28,614 bases of DNA from Microcystis aeruginosa W13-11 (GCA_009995705.1 JAADBR010000109.1:1-28614); one strand, 5' to 3'. Positions 11,909 through 20,030 are shown, numbered from the stretch's first letter. Made by a program: numbers and translations. Notes: generated by a model from the sequence alone, not told the origin.

Positions 11909-12688
11909 ATGAACTTAATCCACTTTTATCTACTTTCTCCCCTACATACCGGAGGAACCACTCAAGAGGGGAATCTAGTGGGTATTGCTCGTGAATCCCA
12001 TACCACTTTACCCTATATTCCCTCCAGTACAATTCGCGGGAAAATCCGTTCTTTAGCTACCGAAGAAAACCTAAAATTTAAGTTATTCGGTAATGAAATC
12101 GATAAAGGTGCAGAAAACTTGGAACAGGGAGACATCTGGATAGGAGATGGTTCGATTCTCTGGTTGCCCGTCCCTTCCCTTAGTCACGGTGTCGTCTGGA
12201 TCACTTCTCCTTTACTTCTTCGTCGTTGGACAAGATTAACTAATCCTAGTCTGACAATTCCCCCCGAATATAGCTGTAGTTTTAAAAAGGCCAACACCAA
12301 CGTTTATCTCAAGGATGCCATTCTCAAGGTCGATGATCTAAAAGACTGGTCAAATTGGCAAAGTTTTATTCCCAAAAACTCTGTCAGCAGTGGCATTAAT
12401 AAAGTCTTAGTATTACCCGATCAGCATTGCACGACTCTAATTCAAATGAGTTTATGGAGACAAGTTAAAATTAAATTAGATGAGCATAAATCCGTCGATG
12501 GAGGATTTCGTTATGAAGAAGCTATTCCCCCCGACACCTTAATGTATTTTCCTTGGGGTATTACCTCTCAAGCTAATGGAACCAGACAACAATCCCAAGC
12601 TGATTTTAAACAGTTATTAGCAGATAATGACATTCTACAAATCGGCGGACAGGAAAGTTTAGGACGTGGTTTTGTGCAACAATGGTAG
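11909..12688 (+). CDS. cmr4: Cmr4, Cas7-like backbone subunit, catalytic Asp apparently absent
   Basis: A 259-residue RAMP protein with the Cmr4 signature: SPLHTGG (10-16), RESHT (28-32), LPYIPSSTIRGKIR (34-47), a GDIWIGDG block and PVPSLSHGVVWITSPLLLRRW. Several Cmr4 copies form the crRNA-binding helix, and each normally cuts target RNA with one aspartate (D26 in Pyrococcus furiosus, in GVVDQPIQRERHT as I remember it). Here the matching stretch is GNLVGIARESHT, which is one residue shorter with Leu23 or Asn22 at the Asp position. Target-RNA slicing is therefore predicted to be lost while binding remains. AAGGAG at 11892-11897 supports the start. The C-terminal GGQESLGRGFVQQW is the usual glycine-rich RAMP loop. 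Confidence 0.92.
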   Translation: MNLIHFYLLSPLHTGGTTQEGNLVGIARESHTTLPYIPSSTIRGKIRSLATEENLKFKLFGNEIDKGAENLEQGDIWIGDGSILWLPVPSLSHGVVWITSPLLLRRWTRLTNPSLTIPPEYSCSFKKANTNVYLKDAILKVDDLKDWSNWQSFIPKNSVSSGINKVLVLPDQHCTTLIQMSLWRQVKIKLDEHKSVDGGFRYEEAIPPDTLMYFPWGITSQANGTRQQSQADFKQLLADNDILQIGGQESLGRGFVQQW

Positions 12689-12697
12689 AGGTAATTT

Positions 12698-13261
12698 ATG
12701 ACAGCTAATCTTGCCTTAGCTAAATGGTCAGTGGTCGATTATCATCGCATGATTGCGGCGGGAATTTTAATCGATCGGCGTGTAGAATTACTGAATGGAG
12801 ATATTCTCGAAATGAGTCCAGAAGGACCTTTACATAAAGACAGTGGAGAAGGATTAGCCAACTTTCTCCGTCAACGTCTCAAGGATAAAGCATGGGTAAG
12901 AGAAGTTGGACCCATTACCTTAGAAAACTCAGAACCTGAACCCGATATCGCTGTAGTTTTTCCCCCTCGTTCTCGCTATCGAGATCATCATCCCTATGCC
13001 GATGAAATTTTTTGGTTAATCGAAATTTCTGACTCAACTCTCAGTAAAGACTTAACCGAAAAAAAACACATCTATGCCCAAGCTGGTATTGCAGAATATT
13101 GGGTAGTTGCCATCAAAAATCGAGAGATTTATGTTTTCCGTCAACCGATAAATTCTGATTATCAATATCAAGAAAAATTTAGTACAGGAACCTTATCTGC
13201 TGCTGCATTTCCCGATATTGTTATCTCTCTTGATACCCTTTGGTCAGGTAATATTTTTTAA
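12698..13261 (+). CDS. Uma2-family (DUF820) PD-(D/E)XK nuclease-like protein inside the cmr operon
   Basis: A 187-residue protein of standard Uma2 length. Nuclease-fold landmarks are the RRVELLNGDILEMSP block (28-41), PD at 82-83 in EPEPDIAVV, E109 in WLIEISDSTL, and K122/K123 followed by YAQAGIAEYWVV. The catalytic-type residues are present, so it may be an active DNase, but Uma2 functions are poorly known and the family is hugely expanded in cyanobacteria. It starts 9 bp after the cmr4 stop, preceded by GAGG, and ends 20 bp before cmr5, so it is transcribed with the effector genes. It has no CARF or other visible sensor domain. It may be an ancillary effector or a neutral insertion. Confidence 0.88.
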   Translation: MTANLALAKWSVVDYHRMIAAGILIDRRVELLNGDILEMSPEGPLHKDSGEGLANFLRQRLKDKAWVREVGPITLENSEPEPDIAVVFPPRSRYRDHHPYADEIFWLIEISDSTLSKDLTEKKHIYAQAGIAEYWVVAIKNREIYVFRQPINSDYQYQEKFSTGTLSAAAFPDIVISLDTLWSGNIF

Positions 13262-13281
13262 CTTTTGGAGCCAAAATAACC

Positions 13282-13677
13282 ATGACATTCGACCCTAGAA
13301 CGATTAGCAATCCCGTATTCACTGCCTTGCAAAAATTGTCCTCAGATACTGCTGATAATAGTCGCCGCAAAGAACAAAAAAATCAAGCTATTGAACTTTA
13401 TACCTATCTTTCTACTTGGGGAATGATGCGACTAAAAGCCGAAGAAACTGCTATTAGTAAAGACAAAGAAGGTAAGCGAGAAGTTGTTAAAATATACTTT
13501 GAGTGTCTTGAAGAAATCTCGAACAACCGGAATATAGCCAACCCACAAGGATTAGACACATTAAAAAAACTTTCCACTGATGATTATCTAGGACTAACGG
13601 GTTTAGGCTTGGAAATCGCCCAAGAATTTAGCTTCTGGGCTAATGCCATCTATTCCGATGTGGAAAGTGGGGACTAA
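13282..13677 (+). CDS. cmr5: Cmr5, small subunit of the Cmr complex
   Basis: A 131-residue, mainly helical protein. The C-terminal block YLGLTGLGLEIAQEFSFWAN resembles the conserved Cmr5 end (a Leu-rich helix, then EWSFWA-like residues). Cmr5 lines the Cmr4 filament and helps bind the crRNA-target duplex. GGAG shortly upstream (13266-13269) supports the start. The position between cmr4 (with the Uma2 gene interposed) and the cmr6-cmr1 gene fits a III-B operon. Confidence 0.88.
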   Translation: MTFDPRTISNPVFTALQKLSSDTADNSRRKEQKNQAIELYTYLSTWGMMRLKAEETAISKDKEGKREVVKIYFECLEEISNNRNIANPQGLDTLKKLSTDDYLGLTGLGLEIAQEFSFWANAIYSDVESGD

Positions 13678-13740
13678 CTCAGGTAAATTGTCACCACAGT
13701 TTTTATAATTCATTGAACTAGAAAGGAAATTATAATTATT

Positions 13741-15072
13741 ATGTCCCATAGCCCCTTACAACGTCCTAATCGCCCTCAAAAACCCACCCTAAAAAATCAA
13801 GCTATAAAACCCACAAATAACAACCAACCCTCCAGACAGCCTCCTAGGAGTGGCGGCGGCAATAATAACGGCGGTGGCGGCAATAACAATCCTCCTCCAC
13901 CCTCACCGTGGTTAGACCCCGAAAACGAACCTCAACCCGACCAATCAGCCAGTTTTGTCGAATATCTCCGTTGGATGCGTGCTGCCGACTATCCACACAA
14001 AGATGCGACTAAAACCCAAATTCTGCAAACAGCCCAAGAAAATGCTAACTATACTCAGCGTCTTGAGCAACTCAATCAACTTACCCAACTGTTAGCGAAA
14101 GACGGAATCGCTTTTCAAGTCAAATCCACTTGGCGTATTCGTGTCGGTGGTCATCGCGGACCGGAAAGTATTCTTTTACCTGCCTTTGATGCCCTCGGAA
14201 TGCCCTATATTCCATCCAGTACATTGCGCGGTGTTGCCAGAAACCAAGCCATCCGAGAAATCATGGCGGAAAATAATCTGGAATGGAAAGACGCGGAAAA
14301 AGAAATCGCCCCCTATTTTGGTGATATAAACGCCAAAGAGAAAAAAAATAAAACGGGTAAAGTTGTCTTTTTTGATGCCTATCCTTTACCTTCTAAAAAC
14401 GGGGGGTTAGAAATGGACATGGCTAATAATATTTGGTCATGGAAAGATGATTCTCTAGAATATTCTCCTAACCTTAATCCTTTTTTCTCTCTCAAAGAAC
14501 CAACTTTTTTAATTGGTTTACGTTTACGTCTAGCTAGTAACTGTCAAGATGAAAAGATACTTGAAAAGGTAAAACAATGGCTGAAAAAAGGTTTACAGCT
14601 TGGCATAGGTTCACAAGTCAATACAGGTTATGGACAATTGATCTTATCTGGAAAAAGCCCAAGATTAGAATCGGAATTTTATCGATTGGATTTTGAGCTA
14701 GAAGGTCAATTAATTCATGGTTATCAAAAATTTGAGAAGGGTAAACCTAGACCTCAATCCGAAGTTCGTCCTGTGGCTTTTAAATCGATGATGCGATACT
14801 GGTTTCGTGTTTTTGCATCTGGAGTTTTACCTATTAACGAAGTTCAAGAGATTGAAGCTAAATTATTTGGGAGTATCAACCCTAGAAAATACGGTTATCT
14901 CAAAGTTAATACTACTGAAACTCCTAGTCATTCCAAGAATGAGCAATATGGTAGTGTAATTTTATCTCTATCGACCGAGACACCGACAAGTCAAATAAAT
15001 TCTCGTAAGGATTCAGGTGTCTCAAATGCAGTCACAGAGCGGCTTCTAAAATCTCAGAACTCGCTAAACTAA
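13741..15072 (+). CDS. Cmr6-Cmr1 fusion, truncated by a MITE-like insertion
   Basis: 443 residues remain. Residues ~1-60 are low-complexity Pro/Gly/Asn (GGGNNNGGGGNNNPPPP), probably disordered. Residues ~95-310 are a Cmr6 RAMP domain, with VGGHRGPESILLPAFDALG, YIPSSTLRGVARNQAI and the glycine loop GIGSQVNTGYGQL. From ~317 a Cmr1-like RAMP begins: FELEGQLIHGYQKF, then EVRPVAFKSMMRYWFRVF and EIEAKLFGS. The reading frame enters the 130-bp element at 15005, adds about 22 foreign residues and stops inside it. Without the element and one target duplication the protein would be 625 residues. AAAGGAAA upstream of 13741 is the probable ribosome-binding site. Cmr6 may still function; the Cmr1 half is incomplete. 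Confidence 0.85.
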   Translation: MSHSPLQRPNRPQKPTLKNQAIKPTNNNQPSRQPPRSGGGNNNGGGGNNNPPPPSPWLDPENEPQPDQSASFVEYLRWMRAADYPHKDATKTQILQTAQENANYTQRLEQLNQLTQLLAKDGIAFQVKSTWRIRVGGHRGPESILLPAFDALGMPYIPSSTLRGVARNQAIREIMAENNLEWKDAEKEIAPYFGDINAKEKKNKTGKVVFFDAYPLPSKNGGLEMDMANNIWSWKDDSLEYSPNLNPFFSLKEPTFLIGLRLRLASNCQDEKILEKVKQWLKKGLQLGIGSQVNTGYGQLILSGKSPRLESEFYRLDFELEGQLIHGYQKFEKGKPRPQSEVRPVAFKSMMRYWFRVFASGVLPINEVQEIEAKLFGSINPRKYGYLKVNTTETPSHSKNEQYGSVILSLSTETPTSQINSRKDSGVSNAVTERLLKSQNSLN

Positions 15073-15142
15073 CAGTTTTATTCTCAATAAGCACGAAAAT
15101 TAAGGCTTTCAGCGTGTATGACCTGAATCCTTACAAATTCTC
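14997..15142. mobile_element. MITE-like element with 14-bp TIRs and 8-bp target duplication
   Basis: The element spans 15005-15134 (130 bp). Its ends are GTAAGGATTCAGGT (15005-15018) and the exact inverse ACCTGAATCCTTAC (15121-15134). It is flanked by perfect direct copies of AAATTCTC (14997-15004 and 15135-15142), the mark of transposition. It is too short for a transposase and would need one in trans; an 8-bp duplication is compatible with several DDE families. It disrupts the Cmr1 part of the cmr6-cmr1 gene. Element plus one duplication is 138 bp, a multiple of three, so precise loss restores the frame. Confidence 0.93.
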
Positions 15143-15756
15143 TAAAAAAATTGTACAAACATTTACTTTGGTTCATTGTAAATATGGGTGGTATAGGTCA
15201 AGGTGCAAGACGACCGAAATACAAAAGAAGCAGTAATCCCCAAATTCGCGGTTGTACGATTTATATTAATAACGATGAAGAATTTTGGGAAACTCCCAAC
15301 AGTATTCAGCTTGTGCAAAGACAATTTCAAGCTCGTTTAAGAGATTTTTATAACTCTCTAGGGCAAGTTGTCGGTGCTGACATCGATACTAATAATCTTA
15401 GAACAGTGGGTCAAGTATCCCAAAATTTTTGGAATGATGTAGCGGATAGTAATTGTAAAATTTTGGTTTGTAAGGGTGAAAATAGTAGTAATAAAGTTTA
15501 TGCGTTAAAAGTTCTTCATTCTCCAGAATTTAACCCTAACGGTAACTATAATCCAGACCTTTGTGGCAAAGTAGGTATTAAAAAGGAAGACACTAAACCA
15601 TCTCCAGTCTGGATTGCGAATGTAGGAGATGATGATCATTTTAGCTGTCAGATAGTTACTGTATTTGGTGCTAATCTGAATCCTCGTCAAGAGTTTATCA
15701 AACAATTAAGAAGTAATACAAGTCCTCAAAATTTTGCTCAAATATTCCCTTTATAA
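15143..15756 (+). pseudogene. C-terminal Cmr1 fragment separated by the MITE
   Basis: Downstream of the element, in the same frame, the Cmr1 domain resumes at once with KKLYKHLLWFIVNMGGIGQG and ARRPKYKR, the typical Cmr1 pattern of a hydrophobic strand, a Gly-rich turn and Arg-rich residues. It continues for about 200 residues to the normal stop. It has no proper start: the first candidates are TTG at 15151 and ATG at 15184, both without a convincing ribosome-binding site. It may be made weakly by re-initiation after the stop at 15070-15072, giving a split Cmr1, or not made at all. Confidence 0.85.
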
Positions 15757-15760
15757 TCTC

Positions 15761-17236
15761 ATGAAATCAATTTTAGTTGCAACGATCGGAACCAGAGATT
15801 TAATGTTTCAAGTCACCACTGGTGACTGGTATAATATTGGTGATGATCGTATGAAAGGTGATATTCTCGGAGAACAGATAGAAGTGGTGTCTGATTTAGC
15901 TCTGACCGAAAAATCATCTTTTCGAGAAATATCCCAATACCTTTGGGAAAATGTTGAATATTATGGCGATCGAGTAAAACCAGTCATTCTGGGTAAGCTT
16001 TTGGAAGATAAAATCAATGATCTCGAAAAAGTTTATTTAGTAGTAACTGATCAAAATGAAACAGTAAAAGAAAGAGAAAAAGATACTCTTTACTCAGGAG
16101 AATTAATCAAGTATTGGCTAAATAAATTAAATTCTGATTTGGTAGTAAATATTCTCTATATAGGTAGAAATGATGAAAACCCTTCTAACTTCGAGAAAAT
16201 GTTCCGTTGGTGGCAACAAGTATGGAAAGAAAATATAGAACCTCAACCCGATCAACCCATTTTATTGTGCTTAAAAGGTGGGGTAGGGCAAGCTTCAGAA
16301 GCTTCGAGAATTTCGGGATTGAGTCTTTATGGAAACGATATTAAATTCTATGAATTTATTCCCACTCCTCATGACAATCAAAAGGGCATTTCTTCAGATT
16401 ACACAGGGACTTTTTTAGGGACTAACTATCTTTGGGATCGCACTCGACAACAAGCCCTACAATTATTAGAACGCTATGATTATGCTGGTCTTCAGAACTT
16501 AGTTAAACCTTACTATGAACAAAATAAACAAAAATGGAAAGAAACTTATGCTCTAATTAAATCTGGAGTAAGCTGGAATCAAGGACAATTTGAAGATTTT
16601 TTTCAGTCCGCTTCTTTTAGTTTCAATAATCAACAAAAAGAGCAGCATCAACAATATTGGTGGATGGCCTATGAACAAGCTTATACCGCAGTAGTTAGAC
16701 TAAAACAAAAAAATACAACCGAGGCTATGCTTCATAGTTTCCGAGCGGTAGAAGGCTTAATTTATGAGTGTTTAAAACATGAATTTAAAGACTATATGGT
16801 TAATTCTGAATATACTTATTCATCTTTGGAATCATCTGTGTCGAATAAATATCCTGCTCTTAAAGAACTTTTTGTTAATAATGGCAATCCTATTCCTGAA
16901 ATTAAGCTAGATAGTCGCACTCAACAGAGATTAATAGAGAAGTATATTGCTCTCACTTCTCCCCAAGCAAACTTTAAGGATTTAAAAGCTTGGGGTTCTG
17001 AAGAATTGCGTAATCTTAGAAATCGATTATCTCACAAATTAGGAGGTATTAGTGAGAAGGAATTATTCAGTGCTTGGGGAAAAGATACTTACAATCAACA
17101 GGACTGGGAAAAACGTATTTTAAATTGTCTCAATCTAATTACTGAAAATAAATTCTTTTCTTTATGTCAAGGAAGTTTATTTGCTTCTATTCATCAAAGA
17201 GTCCTAACAGCTATCAAAAATTATAATGTTGTTTAA
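15761..17236 (+). CDS. CARF-HEPN ribonuclease (Csx1/Csm6-like), ancillary type III effector
   Basis: 491 residues when started at MKSILVATIGTRD, 4 bp after the cmr1 stop; an upstream in-frame ATG at 15734 would overlap cmr1 and is less likely. The N-terminal Rossmann-like CARF domain shows ILVATIGTRD, then LEKVYLVVTDQ, and ILLCLKGGVGQASEAS, where the KGGVG loop is expected to contact cyclic oligoadenylate. The C-terminal region is helical with a HEPN active-site motif RNRLSH (R420 and H425, an R-X4-H). Such proteins are RNases switched on by the second messenger made by Cas10, degrading RNA non-specifically. Csx1 versus Csm6 cannot be decided without a profile search. Confidence 0.85.
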   Translation: MKSILVATIGTRDLMFQVTTGDWYNIGDDRMKGDILGEQIEVVSDLALTEKSSFREISQYLWENVEYYGDRVKPVILGKLLEDKINDLEKVYLVVTDQNETVKEREKDTLYSGELIKYWLNKLNSDLVVNILYIGRNDENPSNFEKMFRWWQQVWKENIEPQPDQPILLCLKGGVGQASEASRISGLSLYGNDIKFYEFIPTPHDNQKGISSDYTGTFLGTNYLWDRTRQQALQLLERYDYAGLQNLVKPYYEQNKQKWKETYALIKSGVSWNQGQFEDFFQSASFSFNNQQKEQHQQYWWMAYEQAYTAVVRLKQKNTTEAMLHSFRAVEGLIYECLKHEFKDYMVNSEYTYSSLESSVSNKYPALKELFVNNGNPIPEIKLDSRTQQRLIEKYIALTSPQANFKDLKAWGSEELRNLRNRLSHKLGGISEKELFSAWGKDTYNQQDWEKRILNCLNLITENKFFSLCQGSLFASIHQRVLTAIKNYNVV

Positions 17237-17253
17237 AGTACAAAATGCAATTA

Positions 17254-17290
17254 GCCCCTACAATAATATTACTGCATCCATGGTAGGGGC
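17254..17290. terminator. Hairpin after the CRISPR effector operon
   Basis: GCCCCTAC (17254-17261) and GTAGGGGC (17283-17290) are perfect inverted arms with a 21-base loop, 18 bp beyond the last cas gene. No T-run follows on the plus strand, so an intrinsic terminator is possible but weak. It lies in the gap between the plus-strand operon and the convergent LapA-like gene. Confidence 0.4.
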
Positions 17291-17383
17291 CTATCGTCTG
17301 GTCTGAAAATCTAATATAGATGTTTCTCCTCAATTGAGATGTAGCTGGGATGCTGGTGATAAATTAGCCAGTCAAAAGACTAT

Positions 17384-17656
17384 TTAAAAATCAAACTCGT
17401 CTAACTCCGATTGTGGGTAAGAAAAGCGACTGCGAGGAGATTTTTTCGACTTTCTAAAAAAAGCGGGAATAATTGCGGCGATAAAAAATCCTATTCCCAA
17501 AGAAAAAGCCAATAAAATGCCGATGGGTACTTTAATTGACTCAAATTGTAGAAACTTTAAAGAAACTGGTTGGATATTTTGAATAGCAAAAACTGCCATA
17601 GTCATAATCCAACCACCGACAATAGCACTAGCTAAAAAATTAGTGATTGTATTCAT
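17384..17656 (-). CDS. LapA-domain (DUF1049-type) small membrane protein
   Basis: A 90-residue protein with two transmembrane segments (about residues 8-26 and 44-66) separated by the block AIQNIQPVSLKFLQFESIKVPIG, split here by the membrane boundary. The pattern of N-Q-x-x-V-x-L-x-F between two membrane helices is typical of the LapA/YciS family, which in enterobacteria acts with LapB in lipopolysaccharide control; its cyanobacterial role is unclear. The cytoplasmic tail is basic, then acidic. AGCGAGGA upstream supports the start. No evident functional link to the CRISPR locus. Confidence 0.7.
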   Translation of the reverse strand: MNTITNFLASAIVGGWIMTMAVFAIQNIQPVSLKFLQFESIKVPIGILLAFSLGIGFFIAAIIPAFFRKSKKSPRSRFSYPQSELDEFDF

Positions 17657-17848
17657 GCTTGTCCTCGCTAGGTTTGTAGGAGATTTTTGAACCTTTTGTA
17701 GGCTAATTTGGGAGTTATATCCCTATTAACTTAACCTCCCTGGGGCGGAAATTACCGTCAATTGACTAAAACGTTACAATTGTCGATCGATCTCAAATAA
17801 ATCTCGATCGCGATAATATAATTGCGGTCTGATCGCCCTCAGCTAGAG

Positions 17849-18301
17849 CTAGTAAATATAAATAGCACCCTGTTGATTGAGGTTAAAGGTGGTATAACCG
17901 GGGGTACTCCCCGGAACTTTGGTGACAGTAATCGTGACTAAATTATCTTTATTAACTTCTACGGCATAGATTAAACTAGAAGAATAGGGATCTGCGGCCG
18001 CATTAGCCCGATTAATCAGAATATATGCTGGAATTACGAAACCTTTTAGGGTTGTCTCCGTACCGGGAGATAATAATTGGGGAGAGGAATCAATATTGGC
18101 CGATAGGTCATAATTGAGGTCAATATCGGTTTGATTGATGATTTTAATCTCCACGGGACGACTCATATTCACCCTAGCGACAGGCTGCCAAGGACCCGGT
18201 TGAAAGGTGGTAGCGGGGGGATTTTGAGCGGGTAAAGAGGGGGGAAAAACTAATCCCAGACTGAAGACGAGGGCAAGAGTTAAAAAGCGATCGCATTTCA
18301 T
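17849..18301 (-). CDS. Secreted hypothetical protein
   Basis: 150 residues with a clear Sec signal peptide: basic MKCDR, hydrophobic LTLALVFSLGLVF, then a likely cleavage near LPAQN. The mature part (~125 residues) looks like a small beta-rich domain (PVEIKIINQTDIDLNYDL; KDNLVTITVTKV) with no cysteine and no recognisable catalytic motif. It could be a periplasmic or extracellular protein. I do not recognise the family. Its 3' end is about 190 bp from the LapA-like gene on the same strand, so co-transcription is not obvious. Confidence 0.65.
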   Translation of the reverse strand: MKCDRFLTLALVFSLGLVFPPSLPAQNPPATTFQPGPWQPVARVNMSRPVEIKIINQTDIDLNYDLSANIDSSPQLLSPGTETTLKGFVIPAYILINRANAAADPYSSSLIYAVEVNKDNLVTITVTKVPGSTPGYTTFNLNQQGAIYIY

Positions 18302-18532
18302 AGATAAATCCTAGTCTAGGGTTGTCATCCTATTTTAGGGAGGTATCCCCAGTGTTTTATACTTAAAGTAGAAGCTTTTGAAATTGTCCATAGCATTGAT
18401 TGATCAGCTATCAGGGAATATCCTAAGCTTCCCTGATTCTGCTCTGTAAACAAGGCTAAATACACCGATTTTTCTCTAGAAGTTTCCCTAGTAACCCCTA
18501 TCAACGGTTTAACTTAGGTTGAGATTGATTAT

Positions 18533-19384
18533 ATGCCTACCATCGACATATCGGGAGTATCCCACAGTTACGAGTTATTTTCGCCCCAAAGGGATAAACC
18601 GGTTTTAGTCTTTATACACGGTTGGCTGCTGAGTCGTCACTACTGGCAGCCTTTGGTAGATATTCTCGCCCCGGATTATCCCTGTCTAGTTTATGATCTC
18701 CGGGGCTTTGGCGACTCCCAAAAAATCACCTCTAACAGTCCTCCTAGCAGTTATAACCTTGAATCCTACTCCCAAGACGTTATTACCCTTCTTAACCGCT
18801 TAAACCTCGATGATGCTTGGTTAGTCGGTCATTCCCTCGGTGGTAGTGTTGCTTTATGGGCCGCGGATATCTGTCCTGAAAGTATTAAAGGGGTAATCTG
18901 TATGAATGCTGGCGGTGGCATCTATCTAAAGGAGGAATTTGAGCGATTTCGGGAAGCCGGAAGACAGATTTTAGAGAGAAGACCGCCTTGGTTGCCCAGT
19001 GTTCCCTTTATTGATCTTTTATTTTCGCGGATGATGGTTAAGCAAACCCTAAGTAAAAAATGGGGCAAACAGCGCGTGATTGATTTTGTCCGGGCCGATT
19101 ACCAGGCGGCCTTGGGGTCACTTTTGGAAACCACCACCGTCAGCGAAGTTCATCTTTTACCCCAGATTGTCTCCCGTCTCCCGCAGCCGGTCTATTTTCT
19201 GGCGGGGAAAGAGGATACGATTATGGAAGTTAAGTACGTTAACCATCTGGCCAGTTTTCATCCCTTGTTTGAAACTGGCAGCAACGTGATTGAGTTATCC
19301 GATTGTGGTCATTTTGCCATGCTCGAACAAACAGCAGCGGTGGCCGAAAAGATGATCGCTATTTTAAATCAGCATTGCTTTTAG
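18533..19384 (+). CDS. Alpha/beta-fold hydrolase
   Basis: 283 residues with the complete alpha/beta hydrolase set. FIHGWLLSRHYW (28-38) is the HG oxyanion region. VYDLRGFGDS (53-62) follows. The nucleophile elbow GHSLGG holds S101, the acid is D228 in LAGKEDTIM, and the base is H260 in SDCGHF. There is no signal peptide, so it is probably cytosolic. The substrate cannot be predicted; the family includes esterases, haloperoxidase-like enzymes and C-C hydrolases. A single-gene transcription unit is likely because neighbours are more than 230 bp away on both sides. Confidence 0.85.
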   Translation: MPTIDISGVSHSYELFSPQRDKPVLVFIHGWLLSRHYWQPLVDILAPDYPCLVYDLRGFGDSQKITSNSPPSSYNLESYSQDVITLLNRLNLDDAWLVGHSLGGSVALWAADICPESIKGVICMNAGGGIYLKEEFERFREAGRQILERRPPWLPSVPFIDLLFSRMMVKQTLSKKWGKQRVIDFVRADYQAALGSLLETTTVSEVHLLPQIVSRLPQPVYFLAGKEDTIMEVKYVNHLASFHPLFETGSNVIELSDCGHFAMLEQTAAVAEKMIAILNQHCF

Positions 19385-19721
19385 GTGTTGGGTTTTTAGG
19401 GTTTTAGTGGAAATTTCCCTATCTCCCCATTTCCCCATTCCATCTACAGATACTGTCAGGAAGTGAAAATTTATGTAACAATGACTCTATAAGGGCGATT
19501 TTTTACTGAATCGCCGAGGCCGTCTATTAATCGAATCGATGTCTTTGAAGAACGTAGTCCCAAACTGGAAACCTGACTTTCCTTTCCCATTCTTGCCACT
19601 ACTAGCGGAATTTTTCTCCTTTTTGTGTTACCCACGGGAATTCTTGAGCTATTGCTGAGATTGGCATTTTGTCACTTCCCGTTAGTTTAATTCAACAAAA
19701 GAAGCTGTTTAGGAGCAATTT
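19385..19721. other. Gene-free 337-bp region
   Basis: No ORF or RNA gene is supported. The only structure I see is a small hairpin: GGCGATT (19494-19500) against AATCGCC (19509-19515). The end carries the ribosome-binding site AGGAG shortly before the next start codon at 19722. The promoter of the next gene must lie here, but no clear box pair is visible. Confidence 0.5.
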
Positions 19722-20030
19722 ATGTTACACCGCAAGATTTATCAATTCTGTATGGATGGTCAGGAAGTCTGCATTTTCTTGCGCGATCAGCAAAGATGGA
19801 TTGATAATGCTCGTATTGTCGATCTAGAAAGCGATCTCGTCACCATTCGCTACGAAACAGAAGAAGAAGACGAGATTAGTTCTTGGGAAGAAATGGTGCG
19901 TTTAGAAAGTATCGGTGCGGTAAGCAGAAAACTGGCCTCCGTGTCGCGGACGAATCCTGATATTAATGTCTCGGAAGATTGTCCGGAAGCAGAACAACTT
20001 TATCCCCATTCTCCCGATAGCTTAGATTAA
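19722..20030 (+). CDS. Conserved small acidic protein, probably cyanobacterial
   Basis: 102 residues. The first ~65 residues resemble a small beta-barrel (IYQFCMDGQEVCIFLRD; ARIVDLESDLVTIRYETE) followed by an acidic stretch (EEEDEISSWEEMVRLESIG). The tail is Pro/Ser/Asp-rich and probably disordered. There is no signal peptide or membrane segment. It resembles short SH3-like proteins of unknown function found across cyanobacteria, but I cannot name the family. An AGGAG-type ribosome-binding site at the right distance supports the start. Confidence 0.7.
   Translation: MLHRKIYQFCMDGQEVCIFLRDQQRWIDNARIVDLESDLVTIRYETEEEDEISSWEEMVRLESIGAVSRKLASVSRTNPDINVSEDCPEAEQLYPHSPDSLD

Noticed and set aside
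15151..15756. A separate 201-residue gene downstream of the cmr6-like gene
   Set aside because: It starts at TTG without a ribosome-binding site and continues the Cmr1 domain in the same frame after the MITE, so it is the severed C-terminus rather than an independent gene.
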